NCBI RefSeq assembly: GCF_003633715.1
Contig: NZ_RBIE01000001.1
Span: 1-64,000 of the forward strand
Direction of reading: 5' to 3'
DNA from: Thermovibrio guaymasensis
GTDB lineage: Bacteria; Aquificota; Aquificia; Desulfurobacteriales; Desulfurobacteriaceae
Length of the DNA: 64,000 nt
A program made the position numbers and the translations under genes. Below the pieces are notes generated by a model. The model ran no database searches. It had not been told where the DNA came from and worked only from the letters and a program-made list of their open reading frames with translations. This document shows positions 41,686-50,379 of this stretch, piece by piece; the stretch's first letter is position 1, and each line of letters opens with the position of its first letter.

Positions 41686-42381
41686 TCATTGATTGGCCCT
41701 CTTAAGGTATTTTGTAATTAACCTTGCAACTGGATAGTTCTTAACCTCATTTGCAAGTTGGAGGGGAGTTTTTCCCCTTTTGTTTTTAATCGTTGGGTCT
41801 GCTCCGTTCTCAAGTAGGACTTTTGCGGTTGGGGCTGTTCCGAAGGTTGTTCCGCAGTAGTGAAGAGGGGTATTTCCGTAGTTATCCTTAGCGTTAACGT
41901 CAGCTCCGTTCTCTATTAGGAGCTTGGCAATTTTTGGCCTGTTATAGATTGCTGCAAGGTGTAGTGGAGTATAGCCGTAGTTATCCTTGGCGTTAACCTC
42001 TGCTCCGTTCTTTATTAAGAACTTTGCTACTTTGTAACTTCCACTTATAACGGCTTGATGTAGGGGAGTTATGCCGAAGAAGTCTTTGGCGTTAACGTTA
42101 GCTCCATGCTTAACTAGGAACTTGGCAAACTCTACGTTGTCGTTGTTTACTGCGTAGAAAAGAGGGGTCTGGTTAAACTTATTCCTAAAGTCCACAGGTA
42201 TTTTGCCACTGGCTATGAGCTCTTCAGCCTTTTTAAAGTCTCCACTTCTGAGGGAGAGGAAGAACTCCCTCTTTACTTTCCTGTCAACTTTTAACTGTTG
42301 AACTCCTTTAGGAGTTCCTGCAATGGCTGGAGCTCCAAGGACAATATTAGCGGCTAGAAGAACTGTTAGTACTCTCTTCAT
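41686..42381 (-). CDS. Secreted ankyrin-repeat protein
   Basis: This 231-residue protein has a signal peptide (residues 1-21, ending APAIA) and about five ankyrin repeats from about residue 57 to 225. Clear units read GITPLHQAVISG, GYTPLHLAAIYN and GNTPLHYCG, each preceded by GADVNAKD-like turns. Ankyrin stacks bind other proteins; here the site is probably periplasmic. The gene overlaps the end of mfd by 35 bases. GGAG lies upstream of its ATG inside mfd. Confidence 0.88.
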   Translation of the reverse strand: MKRVLTVLLAANIVLGAPAIAGTPKGVQQLKVDRKVKREFFLSLRSGDFKKAEELIASGKIPVDFRNKFNQTPLFYAVNNDNVEFAKFLVKHGANVNAKDFFGITPLHQAVISGSYKVAKFLIKNGAEVNAKDNYGYTPLHLAAIYNRPKIAKLLIENGADVNAKDNYGNTPLHYCGTTFGTAPTAKVLLENGADPTIKNKRGKTPLQLANEVKNYPVARLITKYLKRANQ

Positions 42382-45300
42382 TTTTCAGCTCCTCGACTAT
42401 TTTTAGTAGTTCATCAAGGTCTTTTACTTCGGTGTACAGCTTTCTATCTGGTGTGAAGGTTGCTCCCCTTTCCTTAACGAACTGGACGAGCCTTTCTGGT
42501 GAAGCGGAAGTTTCCTGTCCGAAAACTATTATAGCCTTTCCCGTAGGAGAAACGGAAATTTCCTTTATTCCAAGTTCCTTAGCCATTCTCTTTAGCTTCA
42601 TAGTCTTAAACAGGTTTACCAGAGGATCAGGTAGAGCTCCCCTAACTCTCTCAATTTCCTTCATAACCTCTTCGGGCTCTTTAGATGAGGCCAGCTGGGA
42701 GTAGAGCTTTACTTTCTCCCTGCTGTCCTCAACGAAATCGTCGGGAATGAAGGCCTCAAAGGGCAGGTTGAGTTTTACATCCTCTTCCTCCTTCTCCTCC
42801 TCAATGACTTCTTTAAAGAGCTTTGTGTAGAGCTCCAGTCCAATACTCTCTACAAAACCGCTCTGTTTAGGACCAAGTAGGGTTCCTGCTCCCCTTATCT
42901 CAAGGTCTTTAAGGGCAAGCTGGAAACCTCCTCCAAGGGGAGCTAACTTCTTCATTGCCTCAAGCCTCTTGACCGCTTCTGGAGTTAGCTTGGCCTTCGG
43001 CGAGGTTAAAAGGTAGCAGTAGCCCTTCTCAACGCCCCTTCCTACTCTTCCCTTTAACTGGTAGAGCTGGGAGAGTCCGAAGTTCTCAGCCCCTATAACT
43101 ATGAGAGTATTTGCCGAGGGAACGTCAAGTCCAGATTCAACTATGGAAGTTGAGACGAGGATGTCAATTTTCCCTTCAAAGAAGGAGTGCATTATCTTTT
43201 CAATCTCTGAGGGCTTCATCTGTCCATGGACAATCTCAACCTTTGCCTGTGAGAAGAAGGAGAGAACCTTTTCTTTCAATAGGGGGAGCTCGGAGATATC
43301 GTTGTGGACTAAAAATACTTGGCCTTTTCTGTTTAACTCTCTCTCTATTGCTCCTTTAAGAACTTCATCAGTGTACTTTGTTACAACTACTTTTGTTCCT
43401 CTCCTTCCAGGCGGTGGAGTTTCAATTACAGAGATATCCCTGAAACCTGAAAGTGCAGAGTAGAGGGTTCTTGGTATTGGAGTTGCTGAAAGGTATAGGA
43501 CGTCAATGTTGCTCTTTAACTTTGTCAACTTCTCCTTTGTCTTTACTCCAAACCGGTGCTCCTCATCTATTATTAAAAGCCCAAGGTCTTTAAATTCAAC
43601 GTCGTCCTGGACAAGCCTGTGGGTTCCTATGATAATGTCAATTTCTCCCCTCTTTAACCTATCAATTATCTCCTTCTGCTCCTTTTTAGTTCTAAACCTT
43701 GAAAGCATTTCAATTTCTACGGGAAAGCCTTTAAACCTCTTTTTAAAAGTTCTGTAGTGCTGGTCTGCAAGGACTGTTGTGGGAGCTATTACTGCAACCT
43801 GCTTCCCTGAAGTTACGGCCTTCATGGCCGCCCTCATTGCAACTTCTGTCTTTCCAAAGCCTACGTCTCCACACAGGAGCCTATCCATAGGTTTTTCAGA
43901 CTCCATGTCCCTGTAGACGTCTTTAACTGCCTTAGCCTGGTCTGAGGTGAGTTTGTAGGGAAATCTCCTTTCAAACTCCCTTATTATTTGAGGGTCTCCG
44001 CTTAACCTCTCTCCTACTGCAGTCTTCCTCTCTTTGTAGAGCTGGGCGAGCTCCTGTGCAAACTTTGCCATTGAGGCTTTAATTTTCCTCTCAAGGTTTT
44101 TCCAAGAGGTTCCACCGAGCCTGTCAAGTTTAGGCCTCTTTCCCCTATAGCCTGAGTACTTATAGATCCTGTCTATCTGGGTAAATGGAGCGTATAACTT
44201 CTCCCCGCCTGCGTACTCAATTTCTATAAAGTCAAACCTTTTCCCGCCTATTTCCCTGCTTACTATTCCCTGAAATATTCCTATTCCGTAGTCCCTGTGA
44301 ACTACTAGTTCTCCAGGTTCCAGGGAAGAGATATCTTCCTGTTTCTTCACGTCAAACTGAATTTGACTTTCAGTTAGCCAAGCAACTTTCCTCTCTTCAA
44401 ACTTGAAGCCGCCGGAAGATATTCCCTTTTCGCTATCTACCTCTGCTCCGGCAAGTTTTAGCTCCTTTTCGGCTTCCTCCTTTAAGGTGGAGCTCTGGTA
44501 GATTAGCCTTACTCTGTAACCTGAGAGGCTTTTTGAGATTTCCTTTAAGTTTTCCTCGTCAACTGACGGGAGTGGTTTTACTCCGAAGTCAATTCCGCCC
44601 TTTACTGGCTTTTCGTAGATGTAGAAGAGGACTTCAGGCTTAACCTCAGATATAAACTCTTCAGGCTTTGAAGAAGGTATACCTTCTCTCTTTAAGAGCT
44701 GGTATCCCTCTTTAACCTGCTTTAGGAAGTTCTCTCCCTGGATTCTAACCTGTTCGTTCTCTACAACTACTGCCTTTAAATCTCCAACGTACTCTGTTAT
44801 TGGAACTAGCTTGAAAACGCGAGGTAGCAGTTTCTCTGCACCGCTTAACTCTCCCAGGAGGAGGTGTCTCTCTGCAAGTTCTGGGTAGAGCTCCTCTATC
44901 GGTTTTAACAGCTTCCTATCCTGTGGAAGTTCAAGGAGTGGAACGAGGGTAAATTCCTCAACTTCTTCACCGTTAACCTTTAACCCTTCAACTTCATCTC
45001 CAAAGAAGTATACTTCAACCTCTTCATCGGGAGTAACGATGTTGAGGAAGTCCCCCTTTAAGGAAAACTCTCCGACTTCAGGTTCGCTTTCTATTCTCCT
45101 AAAGCCCATAGCCGTTAACCTATGGGCAATCTCAGAGTACTCAACTTCACTGCCTTTTTTAAAGGTTATGGAAAACTCTATCAACGCTTCAGGAGGAATT
45201 GTCTTATGAAATAGGGAAGTTGGTGTTAAGACTATAAACTCAAAGTTCTCGTTAAGAGACCTGTATAGGGATTTTAGCCTCCTGTACTGGGAAGAGGAGA

Positions 45301-45550
45301 GAGGAGAGGAAACGTCAAGGGGAGGAACGTCAAGTGCGGGAATGTAGAGGGATTTAAGCTTAAGTCTGTTTAGATCTTCCGTTAAGGCTTTAGCGTTCTG
45401 CTCTGTTGGAAGGATTATCAGTGAAGGAGAAATGATTTTCTTTATCTCTTTAAATAGAAAGGCTTTTGACCCTCCTGGAAGGCCGTAACAGGAAGGCTTT
45501 TTACCCTCTTTTAAAGAACCGCTTAGGATTTTAATACTTCTTTCAAACAT
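42347..45550 (-). CDS. mfd: Transcription-repair coupling factor Mfd
   Basis: This 1067-residue protein has the UvrB-like N-terminal module, the RNA polymerase-interacting domain around LEPGELVVHRDYGIGIFQGI, and RecG-like translocase motifs (Walker A CGDVGFGKTEVA, Walker B LLIIDEEHRFG, SATPIPRTL). A C-terminal autoinhibitory domain follows. Mfd removes stalled polymerase and recruits UvrAB. It starts 4 bases after the small unknown gene, with only a weak ribosome site, suggesting coupling. Confidence 0.96.
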   Translation of the reverse strand: MFERSIKILSGSLKEGKKPSCYGLPGGSKAFLFKEIKKIISPSLIILPTEQNAKALTEDLNRLKLKSLYIPALDVPPLDVSSPLSSSQYRRLKSLYRSLNENFEFIVLTPTSLFHKTIPPEALIEFSITFKKGSEVEYSEIAHRLTAMGFRRIESEPEVGEFSLKGDFLNIVTPDEEVEVYFFGDEVEGLKVNGEEVEEFTLVPLLELPQDRKLLKPIEELYPELAERHLLLGELSGAEKLLPRVFKLVPITEYVGDLKAVVVENEQVRIQGENFLKQVKEGYQLLKREGIPSSKPEEFISEVKPEVLFYIYEKPVKGGIDFGVKPLPSVDEENLKEISKSLSGYRVRLIYQSSTLKEEAEKELKLAGAEVDSEKGISSGGFKFEERKVAWLTESQIQFDVKKQEDISSLEPGELVVHRDYGIGIFQGIVSREIGGKRFDFIEIEYAGGEKLYAPFTQIDRIYKYSGYRGKRPKLDRLGGTSWKNLERKIKASMAKFAQELAQLYKERKTAVGERLSGDPQIIREFERRFPYKLTSDQAKAVKDVYRDMESEKPMDRLLCGDVGFGKTEVAMRAAMKAVTSGKQVAVIAPTTVLADQHYRTFKKRFKGFPVEIEMLSRFRTKKEQKEIIDRLKRGEIDIIIGTHRLVQDDVEFKDLGLLIIDEEHRFGVKTKEKLTKLKSNIDVLYLSATPIPRTLYSALSGFRDISVIETPPPGRRGTKVVVTKYTDEVLKGAIERELNRKGQVFLVHNDISELPLLKEKVLSFFSQAKVEIVHGQMKPSEIEKIMHSFFEGKIDILVSTSIVESGLDVPSANTLIVIGAENFGLSQLYQLKGRVGRGVEKGYCYLLTSPKAKLTPEAVKRLEAMKKLAPLGGGFQLALKDLEIRGAGTLLGPKQSGFVESIGLELYTKLFKEVIEEEKEEEDVKLNLPFEAFIPDDFVEDSREKVKLYSQLASSKEPEEVMKEIERVRGALPDPLVNLFKTMKLKRMAKELGIKEISVSPTGKAIIVFGQETSASPERLVQFVKERGATFTPDRKLYTEVKDLDELLKIVEELKNEESTNSSSSR

Positions 45551-45554
45551 TTAC

Positions 45555-45797
45555 TTACTTAGATTCCAGTAGTTTAGCCTCTCTCTGCATTAGTCTGTTA
45601 AAGAGGGTATCCCAGAAGATAGTCATATCTCCAGAAGAGCGTTCCCTAAAGTAGGTTACTGCATCTTCAAGTTCTCCTTTTAGGAGCTCAAAGAAGTTAT
45701 CGTTCATCAGTCCCTTATCAATTTTATCTGGGTTGTAGAGGAAGAAGTCAGCAACGACCGTCCTTGCGAGTCTTTCTACCTTACTTTTGGATTCCAT
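45555..45797 (-). CDS. Small conserved-looking protein of unknown function
   Basis: This 80-residue helical, charged protein contains VERLARTVVADFFLYNPDKI, then GLMNDNFFELLKGELEDAVTYF. I recall similar short domains in anaerobic bacteria but cannot name a function. ATG 45797 has GGAGG 5 bases upstream and overlaps the accD stop region, so accD, this gene and mfd form one operon. No cysteine, signal or membrane segment is seen. Confidence 0.7.
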   Translation of the reverse strand: MESKSKVERLARTVVADFFLYNPDKIDKGLMNDNFFELLKGELEDAVTYFRERSSGDMTIFWDTLFNRLMQREAKLLESK

Positions 45798-45798
45798 T

Positions 45799-46641
45799 TT
45801 AACCTCCAAATAGGGAAAGAAGATTGGATATTACTCCCTTAAGTTTCTTCCTTTCAACTACCATATCTATAAGTCCGTGTTCAAGTAAGAACTCTGAGCT
45901 TTGAAATCCTTTTGGTAGCTTCTGCCTTATTGTTTGTTCAATTACCCGGGGGCCGGCGAAACCTATAAGAGCCTTAGGCTCTGCAATAATCACGTCCCCA
46001 AGGAAAGCAAAGCTTGCCGATACTCCACCCATTGTTGGGTGGGTTAGTACAGAGATGTACGGCACCCCCCTTTCCTCAAGGCGCGTAAGGGCGGCTGAGG
46101 TCTTTGCCATCTGCATTAGGGAGACTATCCCTTCCTGCATCCTTGCTCCTCCACTGGCTGTTACGCAGATGAAGGGAATTCCCTCTTCAGCCGCCCTTTC
46201 TATGTTTCTAGTTACCTTCTCGCCGGCCACCCGGCCCATACTACCGCCCATGAATCGGAAGTCAAAACAGCTGACGAGGGCTTCCCGTCCGCCGATCTTC
46301 CCTCTTGCATTGACAACAGAATCCTTAAGACCCGTCTTTTCCTGGGCCTCCTCTATCCTCTGGGTGTAAGGTTTCCTATCTTTAAATTCCAGTATGTCTT
46401 CCGGTTCAAGTTCTGTGTCAAGCTCTATGAAGTTTCCGTTGTCAAAGAGCATGTAAAGTCTGTCCCTTGCCGGAACGGGGAAGTGGTATCCGCACTTTGG
46501 ACATACCCATAGGGAGCTCTCAAGCTCTCCTTTAAAGAGGAGCGATTTACACTCCTGGCACTTTATCCAAAGACCGGTAGGTAAGTTAGAGCTCCCTTTA
46601 GGCTCCTCTAACCTCTTTTTCCTGAAGAGCTTTTCAAGCAT
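45799..46641 (-). CDS. accD: Acetyl-CoA carboxylase carboxyltransferase subunit beta
   Basis: This 280-residue subunit has the N-terminal zinc ribbon (CQEC and CPKCGYHFP, about residues 28-51), then the carboxyltransferase core with FDFRFMGGSMGRVAGEK, SGGARMQEG and HPTMGGVSASFA. With AccA it transfers carboxyl from biotin to acetyl-CoA, the first step of fatty-acid synthesis. accA lies 10 kb away, after dnaE. It follows an ArsR-type regulator gene by 4 bases. Confidence 0.96.
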   Translation of the reverse strand: MLEKLFRKKRLEEPKGSSNLPTGLWIKCQECKSLLFKGELESSLWVCPKCGYHFPVPARDRLYMLFDNGNFIELDTELEPEDILEFKDRKPYTQRIEEAQEKTGLKDSVVNARGKIGGREALVSCFDFRFMGGSMGRVAGEKVTRNIERAAEEGIPFICVTASGGARMQEGIVSLMQMAKTSAALTRLEERGVPYISVLTHPTMGGVSASFAFLGDVIIAEPKALIGFAGPRVIEQTIRQKLPKGFQSSEFLLEHGLIDMVVERKKLKGVISNLLSLFGG

Positions 46642-46645
46642 TTAG

Positions 46646-46957
46646 TTAACCCCTAAAGCACGCGATTTGAGGGAGGAGGTTTAAAAGCTCTCTAAAGGCT
46701 TCAGACGATATCGTGTAATAAACTTTATTCCCCTTCCTCGTCTTTGCAACTATCCCTTTGTACCTGAGGGTCCTTAAGTGCTGGGAGAGGGAAGATTGAG
46801 AGATTCCTAGTTCTTGCTCAAGGTCTGTTACGCACATAGGCTTTTCCTTAAGGGTAAATAGGATTTTGAGCCTTACAGGTGAAGCTAAGGCTTTTAGGCA
46901 TTCGGCTCCTTCTTCAATCCTCTCATCGTCAAGTATGATTTTCTCCTTCTCAGCCAT
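46646..46957 (-). CDS. ArsR/SmtB-family transcriptional regulator
   Basis: This 103-residue winged-helix protein has LKALASPVRLKILFTL, MCVTDLEQELGISQSSLSQHLRTL (recognition helix) and a wing VAKTRKGNKVYYTI. Cysteines are at 20, 42 and 100. C42 in the helix 3 region and C100 in the last helix are placed like the paired thiols of persulfide sensors BigR/SqrR, although metal sensing is also possible. It is first in an operon with accD. AAGGAGG precedes the ATG. Confidence 0.87.
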   Translation of the reverse strand: MAEKEKIILDDERIEEGAECLKALASPVRLKILFTLKEKPMCVTDLEQELGISQSSLSQHLRTLRYKGIVAKTRKGNKVYYTISSEAFRELLNLLPQIACFRG

Positions 46958-46985
46958 AGTTCCTCCTTAATGGCTTTTTATGTAA

Positions 46986-47014
46986 ATTTTATCTTTCTAT
47001 AGTTAAAAATACAA
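46986..47014 (-). promoter_or_regulatory. Promoter for the ArsR-accD operon, with nearby palindrome
   Basis: On the minus strand TTGTAT (47014-47009) and TAAAAT (46991-46986) are 17 bases apart. The AT palindrome ATATTTAAAATAT (47014-47026) lies just upstream of the -35 and could be the regulator's own operator, but AT-rich palindromes are common by chance. Confidence 0.45.
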
Positions 47015-47059
47015 TATTTAAAATATAAGATATACAGAATTGAAACTTAAAATTGTTCA

Positions 47060-47089
47060 TTGGCTAATATAGAATTAACAAAGTATACT
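47060..47089 (+). promoter_or_regulatory. Possible promoter for ridA-rsmI
   Basis: TTGGCT (47060-47065) and TATACT (47084-47089) are 18 bases apart, ending about 30 bases before ridA. The gap is very AT-rich (46958-47121), so alternative boxes such as TAATAT/TAGAAT just upstream cannot be excluded. Confidence 0.4.
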
Positions 47090-47121
47090 TTCAAGAGGAT
47101 TATTTAATTAGGAGGTTCTGA

Positions 47122-47502
47122 ATGAAGGTTATAGAAACGAAGGGAGCTCCCTCCCCCGTTGGTCCCTACTCCCAGGGAATACTTTATGGAAACCTAATAT
47201 TCACTTCTGGCCAGATAGGAATTGACCCTGAAAGCGGTAAGCTTGTAGAAGGTTTTAAAGAACAGGCTTTAAGGGCTTTAAACAACTTAAAGGCAGTTGT
47301 TGAAGCTGCAGGAGGGAGCAAGTGTAGTATTGTAAAGGTTACCGTCTACGTTACCGATTTGGAAAAATTTAAAGAATTTAACGATATTTATGAGGAGTTC
47401 TTTAGGAACTGCCCCTTTAAGCCTACGCGGGTAACGGTTGGGGTTAAAGAACTACCTCTGGGAGCTTACGTGGAGGTTGAATGCATAGCGGTAAGGGGTT
47501 AG
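47122..47502 (+). CDS. ridA: RidA family enamine/imine deaminase
   Basis: This 126-residue protein shows the RidA pattern: GAPSPVGPYSQGI at the N-terminus, FTSGQIGIDPESGKLV, and NCPFKPTRVTVGVKELPLGAYVEVE at the C-terminus, with the active-site arginine in PTR. RidA hydrolyses reactive enamines made by PLP enzymes. AATTAGGAGG precedes the ATG. It overlaps rsmI by 22 bases. Confidence 0.93.
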   Translation: MKVIETKGAPSPVGPYSQGILYGNLIFTSGQIGIDPESGKLVEGFKEQALRALNNLKAVVEAAGGSKCSIVKVTVYVTDLEKFKEFNDIYEEFFRNCPFKPTRVTVGVKELPLGAYVEVECIAVRG

Positions 47503-48326
47503 GGGAGCTCTACGTTGTTGCTACTCCCATAGGAAACCTTAAGGATATTACGCTAAGGGCTCTTGAAGTTCTTAAGGAAGTTCCGGTTATTGCCTGTGAG
47601 GATACGAGGAGGGCCCTAAAGCTCCTCAGCCATTTCCAGATTTCGGGTAAAAAGCTCATTCCTTACCACGAGCACAACGAAAAAGAATCGGCTGAAAAGG
47701 TTGTTAAACTTCTAAAAGACGGAACATCCGTTGCTCTCATATCGGATGCGGGAACTCCTACTATAAGTGATCCAGGTTACAGGCTCGTTAGGAGGGCGTG
47801 GGAGGAAGGGATAAGGGTTGTTCCCGTTCCAGGCCCCTCTGCAGTTATAGCTGCCCTTTCAGCTTCAGGCTTTCCGACGGATAAGTTTCTCTTCTTCGGT
47901 TTCCTTCCAAGAAAGGAGGCGAAACTAAAAGAGGCGTTAAAGGAGATCGTATCTTACCCTTTTACCGTTGTTGCCTATGAATCACCCCACAGAGTTGAGA
48001 GGACCCTTGAAGTCCTTTCAGAAGTATCTCCCAGTAGACCCATAGTTGTTGCTAGGGAACTTACGAAGTTGAATGAGGAGTTTATTAGGGGTAAGCCTGG
48101 AGAAGTTTTGGAAAAGCTGGTTGAAGGAGAGAAAGTAAGGGGCGAGTTTGTTTTACTTTTTCCTCCTTCAAAGGAGGAAAAGAGAGAGGTTAACGTTGAG
48201 GAGCTATTGAGTGAACTTAAAAGAGAAGGGCTTTCAATGAAAGAGGCTGTTAAGAAGTTAAGGGAAGAACTGAAGCTCCCTAAGAGGGAAGTTTACTCAA
48301 AGGCTTTGAAAATTTTTAAAGGATAG
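47481..48326 (+). CDS. rsmI: 16S rRNA (cytidine-2'-O)-methyltransferase RsmI
   Basis: This 281-residue protein has LYVVATPIGNLKDITLRAL, CEDTRRALKLL, LISDAGTPTISDPGYRLVR and the VVPVPGPSAVIAALS loop, all RsmI signatures. It methylates C1402 of 16S rRNA. ATG 47481 lies inside ridA with GGAGG directly upstream, supporting this start. A perfect terminator palindrome follows the stop. Confidence 0.94.
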   Translation: MHSGKGLGELYVVATPIGNLKDITLRALEVLKEVPVIACEDTRRALKLLSHFQISGKKLIPYHEHNEKESAEKVVKLLKDGTSVALISDAGTPTISDPGYRLVRRAWEEGIRVVPVPGPSAVIAALSASGFPTDKFLFFGFLPRKEAKLKEALKEIVSYPFTVVAYESPHRVERTLEVLSEVSPSRPIVVARELTKLNEEFIRGKPGEVLEKLVEGEKVRGEFVLLFPPSKEEKREVNVEELLSELKREGLSMKEAVKKLREELKLPKREVYSKALKIFKG

Positions 48327-48355
48327 GGGGCAGTTGCCCCCTAAACTTATTTTTC
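48324..48355. terminator. Bidirectional terminator between rsmI and speD
   Basis: TAGGGGGC (48324-48331) pairs perfectly with GCCCCCTA (48336-48343) around AGTT. On the plus strand it is followed by AACTTATTTTT. On the minus strand the stem follows the speD stop and leads into TCCTTTAAAAATTTT. It serves two convergent genes and overlaps the rsmI stop codon. Confidence 0.8.
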
Positions 48356-48874
48356 AATAGACGGTTTACAGGGTATAAGCTCTCCGTTTTTGTACTCGTA
48401 AGCTTTGATTATACAAGGACCGCCTATGTACCTCTCAACGTCAACGAAGGAGGCATAGTCAACTTTAAACCACTTTATCGTAAGTTCAAATGCGTCCATT
48501 GGGTTAAAGTCCTTGCAGCTGTAAGCGTCAAGGCTGAAGAATTTCTCCTCAGGCCATGTGTGAATTGTACAGTGGCTCTCAAGCCAGATTGAAACTCCTG
48601 AAACACCACTGTCTTCGGTAGCCCTTCTCTTTAAGGTTTCCTCCATAAACTCTAAGGTTTTACTCTTAACGTTTTCTTCAGAGAGCTTCTTAACGAACTG
48701 TTCAAGCTCTGACTGGGCAAAGGGAAAACGGGCTACGATTGGAGGGTATACCAGCGTCATATCAAGCTTTCTGGCAAGCTCCTCCATGTAATCGTAGATA
48801 GGTTGAATGGCGTTTATACAGCTTATATCTGAAACGGTTGCGTCCATCATTATGTGTCTTCCAACAAATTCCAT
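48347..48874 (-). CDS. speD: S-adenosylmethionine decarboxylase proenzyme-like protein, long variant
   Basis: This 175-residue protein keeps the SpeD core: GRHIMMDA at the start and [21 protein letters not shown]. The cleavage serine S100, proton-donor H105 and C120 have the same spacing as S63, H68 and C83 of the Thermotoga enzyme. Between the first strand and the core lies about 40 extra helical residues. After self-cleavage, S100 would become the pyruvoyl group. ATG 48874 follows GGAGG. No speE is adjacent; some SpeD homologues act on other substrates. Confidence 0.82.
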   Translation of the reverse strand: MEFVGRHIMMDATVSDISCINAIQPIYDYMEELARKLDMTLVYPPIVARFPFAQSELEQFVKKLSEENVKSKTLEFMEETLKRRATEDSGVSGVSIWLESHCTIHTWPEEKFFSLDAYSCKDFNPMDAFELTIKWFKVDYASFVDVERYIGGPCIIKAYEYKNGELIPCKPSIEK

Positions 48875-48898
48875 GGTAACCTCCAAAAAAAGGGTTAC

Positions 48899-49351
48899 TT
48901 ACCTCTTGAGAGGTACTACATCAACTGTCACTGTTGCTTCAATGTCCTTAAACAGGTGAATTTTTACCTCGTAAGTTCCGGTCTCTCTAATTGGCTTTTC
49001 AAGGATAATCTGTTTCTTCTCAATGTCTTCAAATCCTGCTTTGTGGAGGGCTTTTTCAATCTGTGATGTTGTAACTGAACCAAAGAGTTTACCCTCTTCT
49101 CCGGCTTCGTGTTCAATGGTAACTCTGGTTGTGTTTAGCTTCTCTGCTAGTTCCTTAAACCTTGCAATCTGCCTTTCAGCTTTCTTTCTCAAGGACTGGA
49201 GCTCATTCCTAACCCTTGCAACGTTTGACTTTGTTGCAGGTAGAGCAATTCCGCTAGGAATTAAGTAGTTCCTTGCGTATCCATCCTTAACTTTTACGAT
49301 ATCTCCAACTTTGCCGAGGTTTTCCATATCCTTAAGTAGAATTACTTCCAT
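48899..49351 (-). CDS. rplI: 50S ribosomal protein L9
   Basis: This 150-residue protein begins MEVILLKDMENLGKVGDIVKVKDGYARNYLIP, the L9 signature, has the long central helix and a C-terminal domain (after about 75). ATG 49351 was chosen because AAGGAGGAG lies just upstream and it matches the family start; five more codons are open. It overlaps the DUF2232 gene by 20 bases. Confidence 0.96.
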   Translation of the reverse strand: MEVILLKDMENLGKVGDIVKVKDGYARNYLIPSGIALPATKSNVARVRNELQSLRKKAERQIARFKELAEKLNTTRVTIEHEAGEEGKLFGSVTTSQIEKALHKAGFEDIEKKQIILEKPIRETGTYEVKIHLFKDIEATVTVDVVPLKR

Positions 49352-50123
49352 CTTCTCCTCCTTCATTTAGTTTTCTGAAGTTTAACCAGTTGTCAAGGAA
49401 GCCAAGAATAACTGCTGCCGTTAAAAATCCAAGAGGAAAAATAACTACTGTGATTAGAATTATCAACCTGATTAAGGGAGATACTCTGTTTATCAGGTAG
49501 AGCATTATGGGAATTCCCTGTCCGGCAAACAGCGATAGGGTTGCTATTAGTCCGTTTATTACTAATTCCCTATAGAAAAAGTCTGGTATTAAACTGAGAG
49601 CTCCAAGGACGAGGAACAGTGGGACGGGCCAAAAACCGAAATTGATCTTTAAGAAGATTTCCCCTTTCCTGATTGTTAGAAGGGCTATTCCGTAAGTGGC
49701 TTCTGAAAAGAGAAGTGCTGTGAAGAAGTAAACTCCCCACCTGTAGGCGTAGAAGGGGAAATCCTTGACCTCCGGAGGGAGGCCGAGTAGGAGCTCCTCA
49801 ACAACTGCCGCAGAAAATAGAATAACTGTAGCGATTAAAAGGGAAAGCTCAGGTTTCTTGTACCGCCTGCTAAATAGAACTCCGATAACTTGAAAAGGAA
49901 GGACTTCAAAAGGAGCTCTTAGGCTGTAGAGAGCAAGGATTCCAAGCGAAGTTACTGAGGTTAATAAGGCTAAAAGGGTATTCTCTCTTATTGAAATAAG
50001 TAAAAGTGCCGGAATAAATAAAGAGAGCCCCGCAGAGAGTAGTACCCACTGGGAGCTCTCTGCCGTTATTCCGGTTAGAACCGTTATAAGCCCATAAATC
50101 GCCGAAGCTTTTAAACCTTTCAT
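49332..50123 (-). CDS. DUF2232 integral membrane protein (YybS-like)
   Basis: This 263-residue protein has about eight hydrophobic helices and matches the DUF2232/YybS type by position and topology. It sits between rpsR and rplI, the same neighbourhood as in Bacillus and many other bacteria. The function of this family is not established. The hydrophilic C-terminal tail overlaps the rplI start. Confidence 0.75.
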   Translation of the reverse strand: MKGLKASAIYGLITVLTGITAESSQWVLLSAGLSLFIPALLLISIRENTLLALLTSVTSLGILALYSLRAPFEVLPFQVIGVLFSRRYKKPELSLLIATVILFSAAVVEELLLGLPPEVKDFPFYAYRWGVYFFTALLFSEATYGIALLTIRKGEIFLKINFGFWPVPLFLVLGALSLIPDFFYRELVINGLIATLSLFAGQGIPIMLYLINRVSPLIRLIILITVVIFPLGFLTAAVILGFLDNWLNFRKLNEGGEDGSNST

Positions 50124-50128
50124 CGCCC

Positions 50129-50368
50129 TTAGTCAATCTTTACGAATGGTAAGAGGGCGAGGTGCCTTGCTCTCTTAACCGCCCTTGCAAGCTGCCTTTG
50201 ATGCTTTGAGCAAACTCCCGAAATTCTCCTTGGAATAATCCTTCCCCTTTCAGAGATAAAGGACTTCAGAAGATCAACGTTCTTATAGTCAATTTTCTCT
50301 ATCTTTTCAGCACAGAACTTGCAGTACTTCTTCCTCCTTATGAACCTTCTCTGCTGAATATTTGCCAT
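50129..50368 (-). CDS. rpsR: 30S ribosomal protein S18
   Basis: This 79-residue protein has YCKFCAEK at the N-terminus, [25 protein letters not shown] and [23 protein letters not shown], the S18 signature. The Cys-rich form (CxxC plus C53/H56) can bind zinc. S18 pairs with S6 on the 30S platform; both are in this operon. Confidence 0.96.
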   Translation of the reverse strand: MANIQQRRFIRRKKYCKFCAEKIEKIDYKNVDLLKSFISERGRIIPRRISGVCSKHQRQLARAVKRARHLALLPFVKID

Positions 50369-50379
50369 GGCTTACCTCC

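Noticed and set aside
41681-41699. Weak hairpin AGGGTCA/TGGCCCT between the DUF39 gene and the ankyrin gene
   Set aside because: It includes a G-T pair, has no T run on either strand and lies within the ankyrin stop region, so I do not call a terminator.
42000-42200. DNA-level repeats in the ankyrin gene as a mobile or tandem repeat element
   Set aside because: They are explained by the repeated ankyrin codons (GADVNAKD units) and are not identical.
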